This document shows positions 44,030 to 54,933 of a stretch of DNA of 64,000 nucleotides, one piece after another (the stretch's first letter is position 1; each line of letters opens with the position of its first letter). The notes under the pieces were generated by a model, which saw only the letters and a program-made list of their open reading frames with translations, had not been told where the DNA came from and did no database searches. Position numbers and translations under genes: made by a program. Source of the stretch: Oikopleura dioica (lineage: Eukaryota > Chordata > Appendicularia > Copelata > Oikopleuridae). The DNA lies in contig OU015569.1 in NCBI GenBank assembly GCA_907165135.1, forward strand, positions 3,100,001-3,164,000. Reading direction: 5' to 3'.

Positions 44030-45896
44030 ATGCCACAATTGACGCGTTTTGTCGAAAACTACGAGCGTGATCGGCTGGATTATGTGCGAAAACTGCGTAT
44101 TTTTGATGAAACAGGTTCGATTTCGTCTTTGTTTCTACAAAACTTATGAGAATGGCTTTTTTTAGTGCCCATGCCACACAACACGCTTCCTCCATCGTCG
44201 CTAGAAGTACGAAACAAAGAAGTAATTGAAGAATCGCGCTCAGATTTGGCGAAACGAAAGCGCCAGTTCTTCGAGGAAGACAGCAATGCCGTAATTGACT
44301 ATATCGCAGAAGCCACGTACGTCGACAGTAGTGCATGCTTCTCGCTTCAAGGCTAAGTTAATTTCAGTTCAGACGCAAATATGGCTTCCGGGAGCAGCGG
44401 GCCCTGGTGCAGTGCGCCAGGGATGAGCGCGAAGCGGAGCTGTCGCAGAACCTCTCCGAACAACTCGCCAGCACCGTCGAAGAAGCGCTAGCTGACTCGC
44501 TCGAGACGCAACTTCGCTGCGACATTACCCTCTCTAGGTAACACAAGCAGTCATTTGGTGAAATCATTCGTGTTCTTTCAAAATTCTAATTGGTGTCTGT
44601 ACATTCTCCTGCTGCTGAAAATTAAAGGACTAGACATCGTCAATCGTTATTTTTCATTAGGCTTTTCTCCAACAAGATTGCCTACTCCCTTAATATTTAG
44701 TAGACTGGTTTCCTTCCTTTCTATTTCACTGTCTTTACCTCTCCAGTTCCAGTTCGAATAAAGTTCCAACTTCCAAGAGCAATGACTCTTCATTCTCTTC
44801 ACGCTGCTATTTGACAGTGACTAGTAATTATTAATCTAATCAGGAACCAATAGATGGTGTTACCGGGCGTTTGCGGCATTTTCGCCGTGTTTCTTGATTT
44901 CTTTCGCAGGTTCATGGGTCAAATTTCATCGTTATATCGATTCTAGGTTCGTTTTCTTATTACAATAACTCTTACATATAAAAGCATGAATTGACCCAAG
45001 AATCAGATGCGCAAAAGGATGGATTCAAGCACCGCAAAAGTATTCAAGCTCATGATCAATTGTTTTAACATTCTAGTGATCCCATTCCAGAATACGACGA
45101 TGAAATGGATAGTTTTGTCCGAGCAGCTTTGGTTGGAAAGAACTCGAATGACATTGTTGCGGAGATTTCGCCATTGTTCATTACCAAGGATCATCTGAGT
45201 AGCTTGAACGGAACGAGATGGGTCGATGGAGAGGTAAGCAAAAGAGTCAAATCTTTCTTCAATGAGTTCACTTCTTATTCAGGTGATCAACTTGTACGCA
45301 AAGTTGATCGAGCAGCGGTCTCTCCAGAATCCGGCCATGCTTCGGGTGCATTCCTTCAACAGCTTTTTGTACCCGAAGCTTCAAGAAGCAGGCCATGCTG
45401 CAGTCAAACGATGGACGCGGAAATGCAACATTTTCAAGACAGACATCATCTTGTTCCCGATCCACATTGGCGGGACTCATTGGACGCTGGCGTTTGCTGA
45501 CACGAGGAAAAAGGTGCTCCGCTATTGCGATTCAATGGGTGGACATAACCCGAAATGCTTGTCGATTCTTCTTGAGTACTTGAAGGTAATTTTGATTGAT
45601 CTCAGATGTTTCAAACTGATAATTGTAGACCGAGCACGAGGTGAAGCAAAACTGTCCACTGGGCGATGACTGGAAGACCGAATCGATCTCGGGAAAAGTT
45701 CCCCAGCAAAAGAATACTAATGGTAAAAAAGAAGAGAAAATAATGTTGAAAGATTTGTTCAGACTGCGGAGTATTCGTGATGACCTTCTCGGAATATGTT
45801 TCCCGCGATGCTGCCTTCGACTTCAGCCAAGATGACATGCCCAATTTGAGGAAGTTGATAAAGTTCGAGCTTCTCCAAGAAAAACTCCTCCGTTAA
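44030..45896 (+). CDS. SENP/Ulp1-type SUMO-specific protease
   Basis: Seven exons (44030-44114, 44166-44316, 44373-44537, 45077-45233, 45283-45585, 45629-45722, 45763-45896) encode 362 residues with matching phases. The N-terminal 130 residues are charged and helical. The C-terminal half is a C48 peptidase: WVDGEVINLYAKLIEQR, FNSFLYPKL, VKRWTRKCNIFKTD, then the catalytic His in GGTHWTL, the Asp in CDSMGGH's segment region, the oxyanion Gln in VPQQKNTN and the nucleophile in DCGVF. Such enzymes process and remove SUMO from nuclear proteins. The intron at 44538-45076 is long for this genome. The start could lie further upstream. Confidence 0.9.
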
Positions 45897-46030
45897 GCAA
45901 ATTCCTTTTTTAGAAATCTTCGAATTCTGCCCGTATCTCACCTGCCAGTTCTTTCTTTATCATTACACGCTTCTAATATTAATATAATTCTCGATTAAAA
46001 ATATCCACTTCTACTTATTAGATCGTTGCG

Positions 46031-49000
46031 ATGTCGTCAGATGAAGATGCCGAAATGGAAATGCTGAACGAGTTCAATTTTGCTAACTCGCGCCCGCGAA
46101 GACAAACGAAGAATCAACAGGTAGGAATGAATACCAAAGGCGAAAAAGGAACTTACCATTGATTTTCAGATCTATGGAGTCTTTGGAGATGACGATGATG
46201 ATGATGAAGGCCAGTTTACTTACAATAGGTTGTAGAAAACCTCAATTTTCAAGCTTTATAAAGCTTTTTTTAGACAGAGCAGAGGGAGAAAGGGCAAAGT
46301 GGACTACACATCTGGAGTTGCGTTCGTCTCGGGAGGCGTGAAAGAAGGCTCAGCCGGAAAGAAATCAGAAGAAAAAGACGATGAAAAAGATTTGAAGGAG
46401 ACGATTGAAGACATCAAAAGCTCAGATGACGAGGACGATGACCAAGAAGTTCTCGATCCAAACGACGAAGAATACGAAAAAGAGTACCTGGGGAATAAAC
46501 GGCCGCGAGAGCCGTCTGCAGAGCCAACTCCGACATCGGAACCAGAACCAAAGCAGCCGCAAAAACTGCAGACGCGAATAGACCCAACTAGTGGGTTGAA
46601 AGTCGGCGGAGCCACCTCTGCCAAGGGTGGATACTCGATGACAACGCTTTTTGGAATGAAGGAGAAGAAAGACAAGGACTTCGGTAAATTCGCGAAGAAG
46701 GGTTCTTTCGCTGAGCGAATGATGGCGAAGATGGGTTATAAAGAAGGCCGTGGTCTGGGAAAATACGATCAAGGAATGATCAATCCTGTCGAAGCTGTCA
46801 ACAGAAAAAAGGGAACTGGACTCGGTGCGGCTGGAACTGAGAGGACTAAACAAAGGTAAACTCGTAATCCTACTTTTTTATTAAATTAAATTTTCAGTTT
46901 ACTGCATTTTCCTACCGAAGAAATAAAGAAAAAAGCGATGGAGAAGCAGGAAAAGAAAGAAGCCAAAGGTCCGCAATGGAAAATCCGCCCTCAGCAGAAT
47001 CAGTCATCAGGGAAGAAGAGAAAGCCGCAATATCAATACAAGACAGTCGATCAGCTGCTGAGTGGAAGTGGCTATGCGATGAGAGATACAGATTCTGAGG
47101 ACGAGATTCCGCAACAAAAGACAGCCGGAGTGAAAATCATCGACATGACAGGAAAGAACCAGCGGATAATCACGGACACGCGGTACATTCCCTCTCAAAA
47201 GGGAAAGAAAAGGTCGAAATCAGAGGGATCTTCGGACAGCTCTTCGGACAGTTCCTCGGAAGAAGAAGTCGAAAAAGTGTGGAGCTGCCCAGAACTCGAG
47301 TATAACCTCAACGAGCTGGTAAAGAACACTGAAAGGGAGCTGCTGAAACGAGCGAGGGAGAAAACTCAACGAGAAGAACATGTTCTTCACAGAAATCACG
47401 AGAAAGACACAATGATGAAACAGATAAAGCGAGATACTGTTGCGATGGTTCAATTGACTAAATGCATCGATATTGTGAAGACAGAGGTAATTCACTATTA
47501 ATATCACCTGATTATTGTCAAGAAAATTCTAATAATTGAAATAAAGAAGAGTCGGTTGATAATTTCTTTAGATTGCGGACCTAGATGAAGCAAAGGAACT
47601 CATAGCTTTACTGAAACTGGACCATCACAATATCTGGATTGAGTTCGAGTAAGTTCTCGAAAGCTGAATTTCAGTAATAACTCTTTAAATTAGCCTTCCA
47701 TCATTCTACACGGTGAAAGTGACCAATCTACTCTGTATTCATCTGAACAATTGGGACCCTCTTGAAGAGCCGGAGCAAATGGTGGAAACAGTGAAATTCT
47801 GGGGTGGCATCCTAGAAGAGCATTATTCCGAGATTCTATGGAAAGCGTGGCTTCCTCCGGTTCGTGCAGCGATTCTCAAATGGGACGCGCGATTTCCCGT
47901 CAAAATGTTGCACTTCATCGCTGTTTGGAAACCTGAGGTAATTACAGTAAATCCCTGGCGATCTATTTAAAATGTTTTACTTAGATCCCGGAAGCGATTT
48001 GGTCGAACATGGTTCTCCAGCTCATCTTCCCAAAAATCAACAACACCGTTCAAAACTGGAACCCTTACACTGATCCTGTCCGTATCGACACCTGGATTAC
48101 GCCATGGATTCCAATCCTTGGCAAATCGAACATGTCTCTGATGATCACTCAGATTCGCCAGATGCTTAAGACTTCCCTAAACGAGTGGCAAGCTGGAGAC
48201 AGCTCTGCGTTCATCATGATCGAGCCGTGGAAAGCCGTCTGGTCTGGGGCAGAGTGGGATCAATTCGTCATGCAAGCAGTTGTGCCCAAACTTGCGCAGT
48301 ACCTGAAGAACCTAACGATACCAACAGATTCTGTTTCGCCAAAAACTCTTGAGCCCTTTCAAAACTGGGTCAATCACGTGCCCATGGGAGCGGTAAACAA
48401 AATGCTCGTCGATTTCTTCTTTCCAAATATGCTTCAAATTGTCAGAGGATGGGTCAGGTCTCCAACTGTAAGTCCATATTTCTGTTGAGTAATATTTATT
48501 AATTAATTAATAAATAAAATATTTAATTATTAATGATTTTCTACTCTAGTGTGTTTTGAAAAATGTTGCCACTTGGTATCGCCTCTGGTATGATCAGTTC
48601 GTGCCAGAACTCAAGAAATCCTCTGTTGTCCGAGACTGCTTGACGAAGATTCTGCAAGTGATGGCCCAAGCCTGCGACGATCATGCGAAAAAGATGCCTG
48701 AAAGTTACGTCCCGCCGCCTCCTCCTCCACCAATGCCGGATAGCAACTGGCAAGACGATGAAGATGAAGACGACGATGAAAGCGCTTCCTCGACTAACGA
48801 CTTTGAGTTTGGTCACAGAGGCTCAGATGACGACGGGCCAGACGCTGAACTTGAGACCTTCAAGGATTTGGTCTCTTACGGCGCGCAGAAAAGAAATATC
48901 GGTATCTCTATCAATAAGTCGATAATCAATAATCTTGGCTTTCAGTTTTTATGCCGAAGGGACGACAAGAGGATGGAAACGATCTATTCACCCTGGGCAA

Positions 49001-49100
49001 GTTGACGCTATATGTGAATCAGGGCGTCTGCTTCGTTTCCGACGGTGCTGGTGACTGGCTTCCTACTTCACTCAACACTATTTATGACAAAGCACTCTAG
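46031..49100 (+). CDS. TFIP11: TFIP11, G-patch spliceosome disassembly factor
   Basis: Nine exons (46031-46120, 46170-46228, 46274-46855, 46898-47486, 47572-47648, 47694-47937, 47985-48467, 48550-48901, 48946-49100) encode 876 residues, close to the family length, and every phase agrees. TFIP11/Ntr1 activates the helicase DHX15 to release the intron lariat. The acidic N-terminus is followed by RRQTKNQQIYGVFGDD, the G-patch (ERMMAKMGYKEGRGLGKYDQG), LLHFPTEEIKKKAMEKQEK, and the long GC-factor-like domain with EHYSEILWKAWLPPVRAAI and WYDQFVPEL. The C-terminus, GVCFVSDGAGDWLPTSLNTI, is typical. It lies 134 bp downstream of the SENP gene on the same strand, with an acceptor-like TTATTAG just before the ATG. 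Confidence 0.94.
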
Positions 49101-49368
49101 TAAACTTTAACTTTATGCCACTATCAAGCAACTGCCATTATTCTTTCATATTAAAATTGATTATTATCAAACTCATTTTTCTTTGATTCCAACTTGACCC
49201 GCTTCGCCGAGACTTATACATTCGAATAGAATCGGCACTACAAAGTCTTTCAAAGAATCTACTTTTGTCTCTTTCAGTTTGCATTTTTACAACGGCAATA
49301 TATAAAAGTTTCATTACTTTGTTTCGTTTTTATTGCAAAAATTGAATGTAAAAAATGAAAAGAGGAAT

Positions 49369-51280
49369 TTACTCGGCTTTTGAAGTTGATTTACTTCGCT
49401 GGGGCACCTTTGGCAGTCCTACATTCTCCAAATAACAGTTGCTGACGTTTCCATGGCTTCTGAAAATCGGGTCATCGCGACTACAGGTTTGAGTCTAGTA
49501 CCTGTACTTGGCGACGATATGGGCTCTGTTTTCATTGTCGTACTGGATAGCGAAGCCGAACTCGTACGATTGGCGCCACACGAGCTGGGTGAAGCAGCAC
49601 CACGAATTGAACTTTGATCTATCTGGGTACTTTTTCGCATCGAGCGATTTGAGGTAGTTTTGAAGTTGGCTTTTACCGAGAATGAATATATTCGAAGTGA
49701 AAGAAATCAGCTTTATCGCCAAAAATAAAATTTTCAAACTCGTGCCTGTACCATTCGAAAATAGTCTCGCGTGTAAGAATTTTCAGCTTTGATTCTTCTG
49801 GATCTTCTTCCTTGTCATCTGGATCTGGGATGGCACACACTCTATAATTCGTCCCGTCGGAACTGCTTATCGATTCTTCGAAGGGTAGGTTCTCCGGACT
49901 CGAGCTGGAAAGGCTTTGTATTCGAGAAGTAGCTTCCTGCTGTGCTTCTTGGCTATGAATTTAGTAAATTACTAATTACTATTCAATTATGGAAGGAGCG
50001 TTTTGTAGAGCGGTACTTACCAAAGACGACGCGATAGCTCTAAATTGTACGTATCACAGTGCCTCTGTCTTAGCGCGTTGTGCCGCGAAAGAGCATCCAG
50101 CTGGTAGCCCTCGAACTGCTCTAAAATCGCGGATGACTACTGTTACCTTCAAATATCAAGCCATAAACTATACGCACCGTCCTTATTGAGCTCTTTTACA
50201 CGCTCGCGCCGAGCGCTCGTTTTTTTCTCGTTCATTTTGATCTCCTCTTCTTTGATTTCCTTCCATGGCCGCTCTGGAAGCATAACTTTGAGGTCGTACT
50301 GATTCTCGCTGTTTCCTTGAGGTAGGTACTTAGCGACAACGACGATTCCCTTGTCCGAGTCATGCGCAACTCCAAAGCCGACTTCTTTGGTTTCGCTCCA
50401 GACTAGCTATTTTAGGCTCTTTCGATCTTAGGTTTCATAATTATCGCAATTTTTATATGGTGGATTTAGTATTAATTATTGCCCTGCCTGACTAAAATCG
50501 CACCATTCAGCAAACTTGGCTTGATTCGGCTGAAAATCTTCTCGGTCCAAACCTTCTAAGTAAGCGACGATTTGGTCGTACCATCTGTGGCAAGCAAGAA
50601 CAGCACAATCTTGTTTATCCTCTTCAAGTTCTGTTTCTGAAACTCGTCTCGCGAAGAATGCCACGCTTTGGCCTGTCTGGTAGTCGGCCGTTCGATCGCT
50701 GAAAATCAGAGTCAGGAAGCGATTGGAAAGGAAGAGCACTTGAAAGTCGTCTCTGTTAGACTACCGTCGTCCGTTGCCTGTTTGAGCTGCGTCAACAATT
50801 TGACAGCAGTCCCGACGGCTTCATGAAATCATGAAGGCTTGTGACGGGAACATCAATTCTACAAAAAACTGTATAGTATTTCACTTACTTGCAATACTTT
50901 CTTGCAGACTTCTCCGCGGATATACAGAGCTCTTTGGAAAGTGCTAGCGCGGGTGTATCGCGGTGGTTTTCGCGGAGGAAGTTTTGTCGTTTCAGAGCTT
51001 CGTGGTGATAGTTTTTGAAGACCTCCTCGTCCGTAAGTTCATCCTCAAGTATCTCCGGCACTGTGTTTTCATCTTTGCAGAAATGAGAACGGCGAAGACT
51101 CTCAATGACAACTTTTTATGTACTGATTTATATTAAAATTCAAGCTAAAATATTCAAACAACTCTGAACGAAGTGACTGTTCTATTCAGAAGATAATCCT
51201 AGTAACAAAACGTCAGCTAATTGTTTGGAATGGGTGTCTAAGTGAATGATGTGGGGTCCGCAAAATCAAAGCGAAGACAT
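49369..51280 (-). CDS. Intracellular-type protein with two CAP (SCP) domains
   Basis: Exons 51072-50889, 50858-50797, 50738-50488, 50406-50178, 50120-50021, 49952-49740, 49669-49502 and 49459-49369 join in frame. A 13-nt first exon at 51280-51268 is tentative. The total is about 436 residues. Each half has a CAP domain. The first has EALKRQNFLRENH, CHRWYDQIVAYLE and FSQLVWSETKEVGFG. The second has DALSRHNALRQRH, FEWYRHDQLQNYL and FTQLVWRQSYEFGFA, then SHGNVSNCYLENV. There is no signal peptide, as in GLIPR2-like Golgi proteins rather than secreted CRISPs. The intron at 50407-50487 starts with GC and interrupts the FSQ-LVW core motif. The double-CAP layout is uncommon. Confidence 0.82.
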
Positions 51281-52980
51281 TTCGCTTTATCCAATGTACA
51301 CAAGTTTAAACATTTAATCTTTGCCCATTTTAATGGTTCCTGTTCCAAGCATCCAGGCTTGCAATAGTGTGAAAAAACGATTGATTCACAAAGTGTGATG
51401 GTGGGTTGAGGGCTGAAAATGGCGCGCTTTTCCTTTAATTACTGAAGCTGCTCGATATTTTTAATTATGGGCTCATTAAGAAATGATATTGGGGTGCACT
51501 GGGAGGGCTATCCGAGTGGCACAGGTTGGAACATTATCGGATTTTGTAATATTTGAAGGACAGAGAGTCTTCACTGTCTACCCCTAGGGGATTTTGATTT
51601 TGCATTTTCATTCCCGTCCCTAGATCTGCAGGCGGTGCTATCTTCGACTCCTTACAGCCCATGGCTCTACTCTCTCATTGTTTCTGGTGCTTGTGCCTTT
51701 TTTCCGAAAATTGTTTCCCAATTTCTATCTGAAACTGTATCGAAAAAATGATATAAAGCTGGGCAAAGTTTTGCGACTGTGGATGGGCTTGGGCACACTC
51801 TTCTGTGATTGTCAGGGTAACTGTGCCTGTTAACATTAGATAAACATGGGACGAAGCTGCCTCTGCACACGTCCAGGGCCGCAGAAAATCGCTCAGCGGA
51901 CAAACAATTGAGGACTTTTGTTTGATCAAAGCACCTGTTACTGTCCCAGCACCGACACAAACGATCACAGTGAAATCACTTCTAAAAGGGGCAGCCGCAA
52001 AGTACAGCAGTGACTGAGTTCCGTTCCTACTCGGCTACGATTCTTCGTAGCATCGCGCAAGTACCATCATGCATCAAGATCCCATGCATCATAAAACTGT
52101 CACGAAAAGATACAAATGCTTGAGCATGCTCGGTGACGTTTATGGACTTTGTTGTTGCATGAAGTCTCATGCAATTGACGAACTAAAACAAACAGACCAT
52201 AGAAAATTGAACCATCATCAAAACTGCACTAGAATAAATCTAATCAAGTCAAAATGTTGATTCATAAATGAAAAACCACTGCAAGAATTTTGATCAGTCT
52301 TGAATTTTTACCTTCAGATTTATATTTAGCTCGGTAATTGGCTCTTTATATTAAGGAAAGTAACAGTTAACTTGGTTAAGTAGAATTTAATTAGGCACAC
52401 ATGGGTGGCGTGATGGGGCGCGTCTGGTGTCTTACTCCTAACTGAACGGATCAAACTGTGCCCAAGTTCGATACAAATTACATCCCTTACTTAGTGGAGT
52501 AAAAGAAGAACACCGAATTGCATGCCCGCCCAGACATTGTCAATCTTTTTAATTTGATGCCGAATGACAGAGAATATATCCAACTATGTGAGCGAGGGAG
52601 AAGATAGTACACTTTTGCTACTAAACAGCGATGAAAGCATACTTTCGCGGGCGCTTGTTTGCGTCCTCTCGACAGGAAAAGGTTTCCAACAAGTTAAATT
52701 TAAGCTCACTGTTATCTTATGTTAAATCTACACAGAACTACATGACATTTAGCCGTAAACCATGAATCAATGATAGACTATAATTGATAGTCCGTCGTAC
52801 TGAATTTAACAGAAAGTAATATCATGATGATATTATCATCAAGTTAAAAAAGAACATCTAAAAGAAGCGGGCAGAATAAACTACAATAACCTTTCGACCT
52901 AAAGTCGATGAGAATAAATAAAATCCAGATCAGCGCCAAAAAGAACCCCGAATGCTAATCCCAAAGTTATTATAAGTCGT
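51281..52980. other. No supported gene
   Basis: About 1.7 kb without a convincing ORF. Open frames at 51667-51968 on the minus strand have no motif or splice context. The region may hold promoters of the two flanking divergent genes. Confidence 0.45.
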
Positions 52981-54694
52981 ATGATAATGAAGAAGGCTGG
53001 CCCGCAGCCTGCTTATTAACTTTGAATTAACCTTCAAAGGCCTACTTGTCGTCGCCTGTCTTGGTTGTGTGCTCAATACTATTGCATTTACGACGCTTAT
53101 CAGGTATAGTTTCCATTGCTGTATAAATTATCAATAAGCGAAGACATCCTGCGCGTGTAAAAAGAAGAACCTCGGAGATATATTTGATCCACATCTCACT
53201 GAATGACTGGCTCTTTAGTCTTGGACTTTTTCCACAGGTGCGCAAGGGAAAGAGCGAAATTCTTGTGAAATCAAAGCTCTTTAGGCTTTTGCAATGATCG
53301 CTAAATTTGATCTTGGAGATACTGGCTGCAAAATTGTTCTTGGAATGACAAACATCAACCTAACTGCTTCAGTTTTATTCGTCACAGGAAGAGTTTCATG
53401 CTCAGTTTATGGCATTAGTAAAATAAACAAGCACTTTTTGCAACTCAACATAAGTGATGACGATAGATCGATATTTAGCAGTACTTTACGGGCCCCAAAA
53501 GACATCTTTTCGCAAGTGGCGAGCAAAGTCTTCCGTTCAACTACAGGTCTCATTTTCAAGTGATCAAGTAAAGTCCGCAATCTCAAATTCAGGCCTGCTG
53601 TATTTGGATCGTCTCGGGTATTTTGTCCCTGCCCGTTTGGCTGTACTCCGTGGGACGGCTGCATTCAACAGACGATGGACACTTTTCGGAACACCCGCTT
53701 TGCGGCTTCAAATAGTAAGAATAGCAGAGACTAGTGTTTGTGTTTATTTATAACTTAATTGTTCAGCACCTCGCACGCTGTGGCATTGTTCCATTGTATA
53801 ATGCGCCTGCTATGTTGCTGGCTAATCCCCTCTTTCATCATTCTAGCCTCCAACATCGGTCTTCTATGTTTCCTACGCAGACGGCCAGGGGTCGCCTCAA
53901 AGAACGCACTCAACAGGGGTTTACTCCCCATGTGAAATGTACCACTAACCGGGCAATTCTGTTAGTAATCTCGATTTAAAGTAAAACGTAAATCTGCGCT
54001 ACGAATCCCTCGCCATTGCAACACAACTAGAATCGTCTCAACTGGCCGCCGCATTCTCACTAAGATCAGTGCATTCGTGACAGTCATCGTTCTAATCTGC
54101 TGGATGCCGGACCAGATTCTTTCCTTCTATGTCGGAGTCGCTCATGAAATAGGCAAAGTTCATCACCTTATACTAATAATAACTAAATACTAACTATAGA
54201 GAGTCCAATCAACTACTATCGGTGGCAAAATGACCACAAGTATCGACTAGTAATAGCTTGGTACTGATTAACCAGAAAGCAATTTCACCCAAGAGATTGA
54301 TTTTTGAACTCTTTGAAGAAAATGAAGACCCTGAACATATTCCGCACTCGCTCCCACTGGCTATCCTCATCACCAAATACGTGTTCAAAGGAATGTGATA
54401 TAAATAAAATTATTTTTTTTCTATAAACATAAGTAACAAAAATTATATCGAATACTAGTGCTTCTATACTGCACGGCTGTGATAAACCCGATAATTTATT
54501 GCTTCATGATCCGGTCATTTCAGGTGATTGAAGCTTTCAAAAAAATTTTTTTTGGATTAAAAAATCAATCAGACTCGCCTCCATCGAGTAATGAAGTCCA
54601 GAAACCACCGAGCGAAGCAGATGCTCATCGAGCGCAGAGTGATTCTCTCATCCTTCATGGGTATTTTCAAAACAATCACAGCACAGTTTCATAA
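52981..54694 (+). CDS. Class A GPCR with short N-terminus
   Basis: Ten exons were traced: 52981-52999, 53040-53103, 53139-53237, 53285-53387, 53455-53546, 53593-53714, 53767-53918, 53982-54151, 54294-54390 and 54459-54694. TM1 carries GCVLN, TM2 ISLND, TM3 ends in MTIDRYLAVLY, TM4 has WIVSGILSLPVW, TM5 has CWLIPSFIILAS, TM6 has CWMPD and TM7 has NPIIYCFM. The tail is Ser-rich. Introns 53388-53454 and 54391-54458 start with GA and intron 53000-53039 with GC. The exon 2/3 junction is off by one base with canonical sites, and the exon 8/9 junction needs a non-GT donor. The motifs suggest a peptide or amine receptor of the rhodopsin family; the ligand is unknown. Its 3' end faces the pseudokinase gene. 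Confidence 0.82.
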
Positions 54695-54933
54695 AACGGA
54701 AAATTTCAGAAACGAGTCTCGCGCCCGTGTCCTGCACTGCTACCTGCCACTACATTCGACAGCACCAAAGTGAAATTTCAATTCCGTTCATAAGTCACAA
54801 CTAGAAAAGACAACTTCGAAGAAAATGAGTCCCTCTCTTCACTGTGCCTTTATTGTATTATAGAAAGAACGGACAAGCCAACAGTTTCGCGTATGAAAAT
54901 ACAGTCGTAGAATCTTTAAAAAGATAGGTAGAT

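Noticed and set aside
46304-46853. Long minus-strand ORFs within TFIP11
   Set aside because: They are antisense to well-supported TFIP11 exons and consist of low-complexity Ser/Phe runs.
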